Shown in pieces: positions 13,697-14,014 of a stretch of DNA of 14,014 nucleotides. The stretch covers positions 1 through 14,014 of the forward strand of contig USET01000015.1 of NCBI GenBank assembly GCA_900553765.1, read 5' to 3'. This DNA comes from an uncultured Mycoplasmatota bacterium (lineage in GTDB: Bacteria; Bacillota_I; Bacilli_A; RF39; UBA660). Each line of letters begins with the position of its first letter. Within the stretch, counting starts at the first letter, position 1. Under the pieces are notes generated by a model. It did not search any database. It was not told the DNA's origin and saw nothing but the letters and a program-made list of their open reading frames with translations. Position numbers and translations under genes: made by a program.

Positions 13697-13721
13697 TACC
13701 ATCTTTTCAGACTTTCGTCCA
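13693..13721 (-). promoter_or_regulatory. XRE gene promoter (TGGACG-17-TATACT, extended -10)
   Basis: TGGACG (13716-13721), a 17-bp spacer and TATACT (13693-13698) preceded by TGG form an extended -10 promoter just upstream of the XRE gene ribosome site and after the yebC terminator. Confidence 0.65.
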
Positions 13722-13734
13722 TAAGTTTTGTTCG

Positions 13735-13766
13735 AAAAACGAGAAATGGAAATTTTTACCATTTCT
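13735..13766 (-). terminator. Intrinsic terminator after yebC
   Basis: AGAAATGG and CCATTTCT form a perfect 8-bp stem with a 9-nt AT-rich loop, followed by CGTTTTT on the minus strand. The stem begins at the last base of the yebC stop codon. Confidence 0.78.
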
Positions 13767-14014
13767 TATTTTTCTACATTATGATATACATGTTGTACAT
13801 CCTCAATATCGTCTAATAAAGTAAGTAATTTATTAAAATCAGCCAAGTCGTCTCCTTGTAATACGACTTTATCTTTTGGCAACATTGCTATTTCATCTAA
13901 AGCAAACTCGATTCCTGGTTTCGCTTTCGTGATTGCCTCTTTAATGGCATATAAATCAGACGGATTTCCATAGATGATAATCTCATCGCCTTCTACCTCG
14001 ATATCTTCAACATC
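13766..14014 (-). CDS. yebC: YebC/PmpR (TACO1) family protein, C-terminal part
   Basis: Only the last 82 codons are in the window; the gene continues beyond 14014. They read DVEDIEVEGDEIIIYGNPSDLYAIKEAI, then IAMLPKDKVVL and end LLDDIEDVQHVYHNVEK. The 'MIPKNxV' type motif and the final DDVQxVYHN are typical of the YebC/TACO1 C-terminal domain. Family members were described as DNA-binding regulators; more recent work ties several of them to translation, with ribosomes stalled at proline-rich stretches relieved by YebC-type factors. If that holds here, the collagen-like gene in this window (isolated prolines in GPT triplets) is not an obvious client. A terminator follows directly, so it ends its own transcript. 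Confidence 0.93.
   Translation of the reverse strand, partial: DVEDIEVEGDEIIIYGNPSDLYAIKEAITKAKPGIEFALDEIAMLPKDKVVLQGDDLADFNKLLTLLDDIEDVQHVYHNVEK

Overview
This window looks like chromosomal DNA of a low-GC, anaerobic Firmicute. The primosomal dnaB-dnaI pair, AGGAGG-type ribosome binding sites, a glmS ribozyme, a rubrerythrin/desulfoferrodoxin anti-oxidant set and a GPT/GAT collagen-like gene fit a gut-type Bacilli or Erysipelotrichia relative. The exact taxon cannot be read from the sequence. Every supported gene lies on the minus strand, so transcription runs from high to low coordinates.

In order of transcription: the C-terminus of a YebC/TACO1 protein (13766-14014); a small XRE regulator; the primosome genes dnaB and dnaI; a divergent RNB-domain (RNase II/R-like) protein; a roughly 600-nt gene-free, highly structured interval with a consensus promoter; a small four-helix membrane protein with a DEKPFH motif; an MgtC-family protein; an rsmE - unknown membrane-anchored protein - mtaB group; a GT2 glycosyltransferase; a perR-like gene, rubrerythrin and desulfoferrodoxin; a short-chain dehydrogenase; a collagen-like gene; and finally the glmS ribozyme with the first codons of glmS.

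The main interpretation is that 8800-9396 plus the gene at 8191-8778 form an OLE (ornate, large, extremophilic) RNA with its membrane partner OapA. The RNA length, strand and order, the promoter and the protein's features all fit, and the neighbouring MgtC-like gene suits the Mg2+ theme reported for OLE. I could not run the covariance model, so this remains an inference.

Other points: the rubrerythrin has Arg in place of a rubredoxin cysteine; the RNB protein lacks one catalytic aspartate and its C-terminal arginine motif is eroded; the glmS/ribozyme end is about 60% GC against an AT-rich remainder, and glmS meets an in-frame stop at base 2-4; the hexamer CGATCG is clearly over-represented. 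Genes are compact: several terminators overlap stop codons, and several promoters sit inside the end of the upstream gene or its terminator. The two stretches above 300 bases without a protein gene are 131-519 (glmS leader, ribozyme, promoter and the collagen gene terminator) and 8779-9443 (the candidate OLE RNA).
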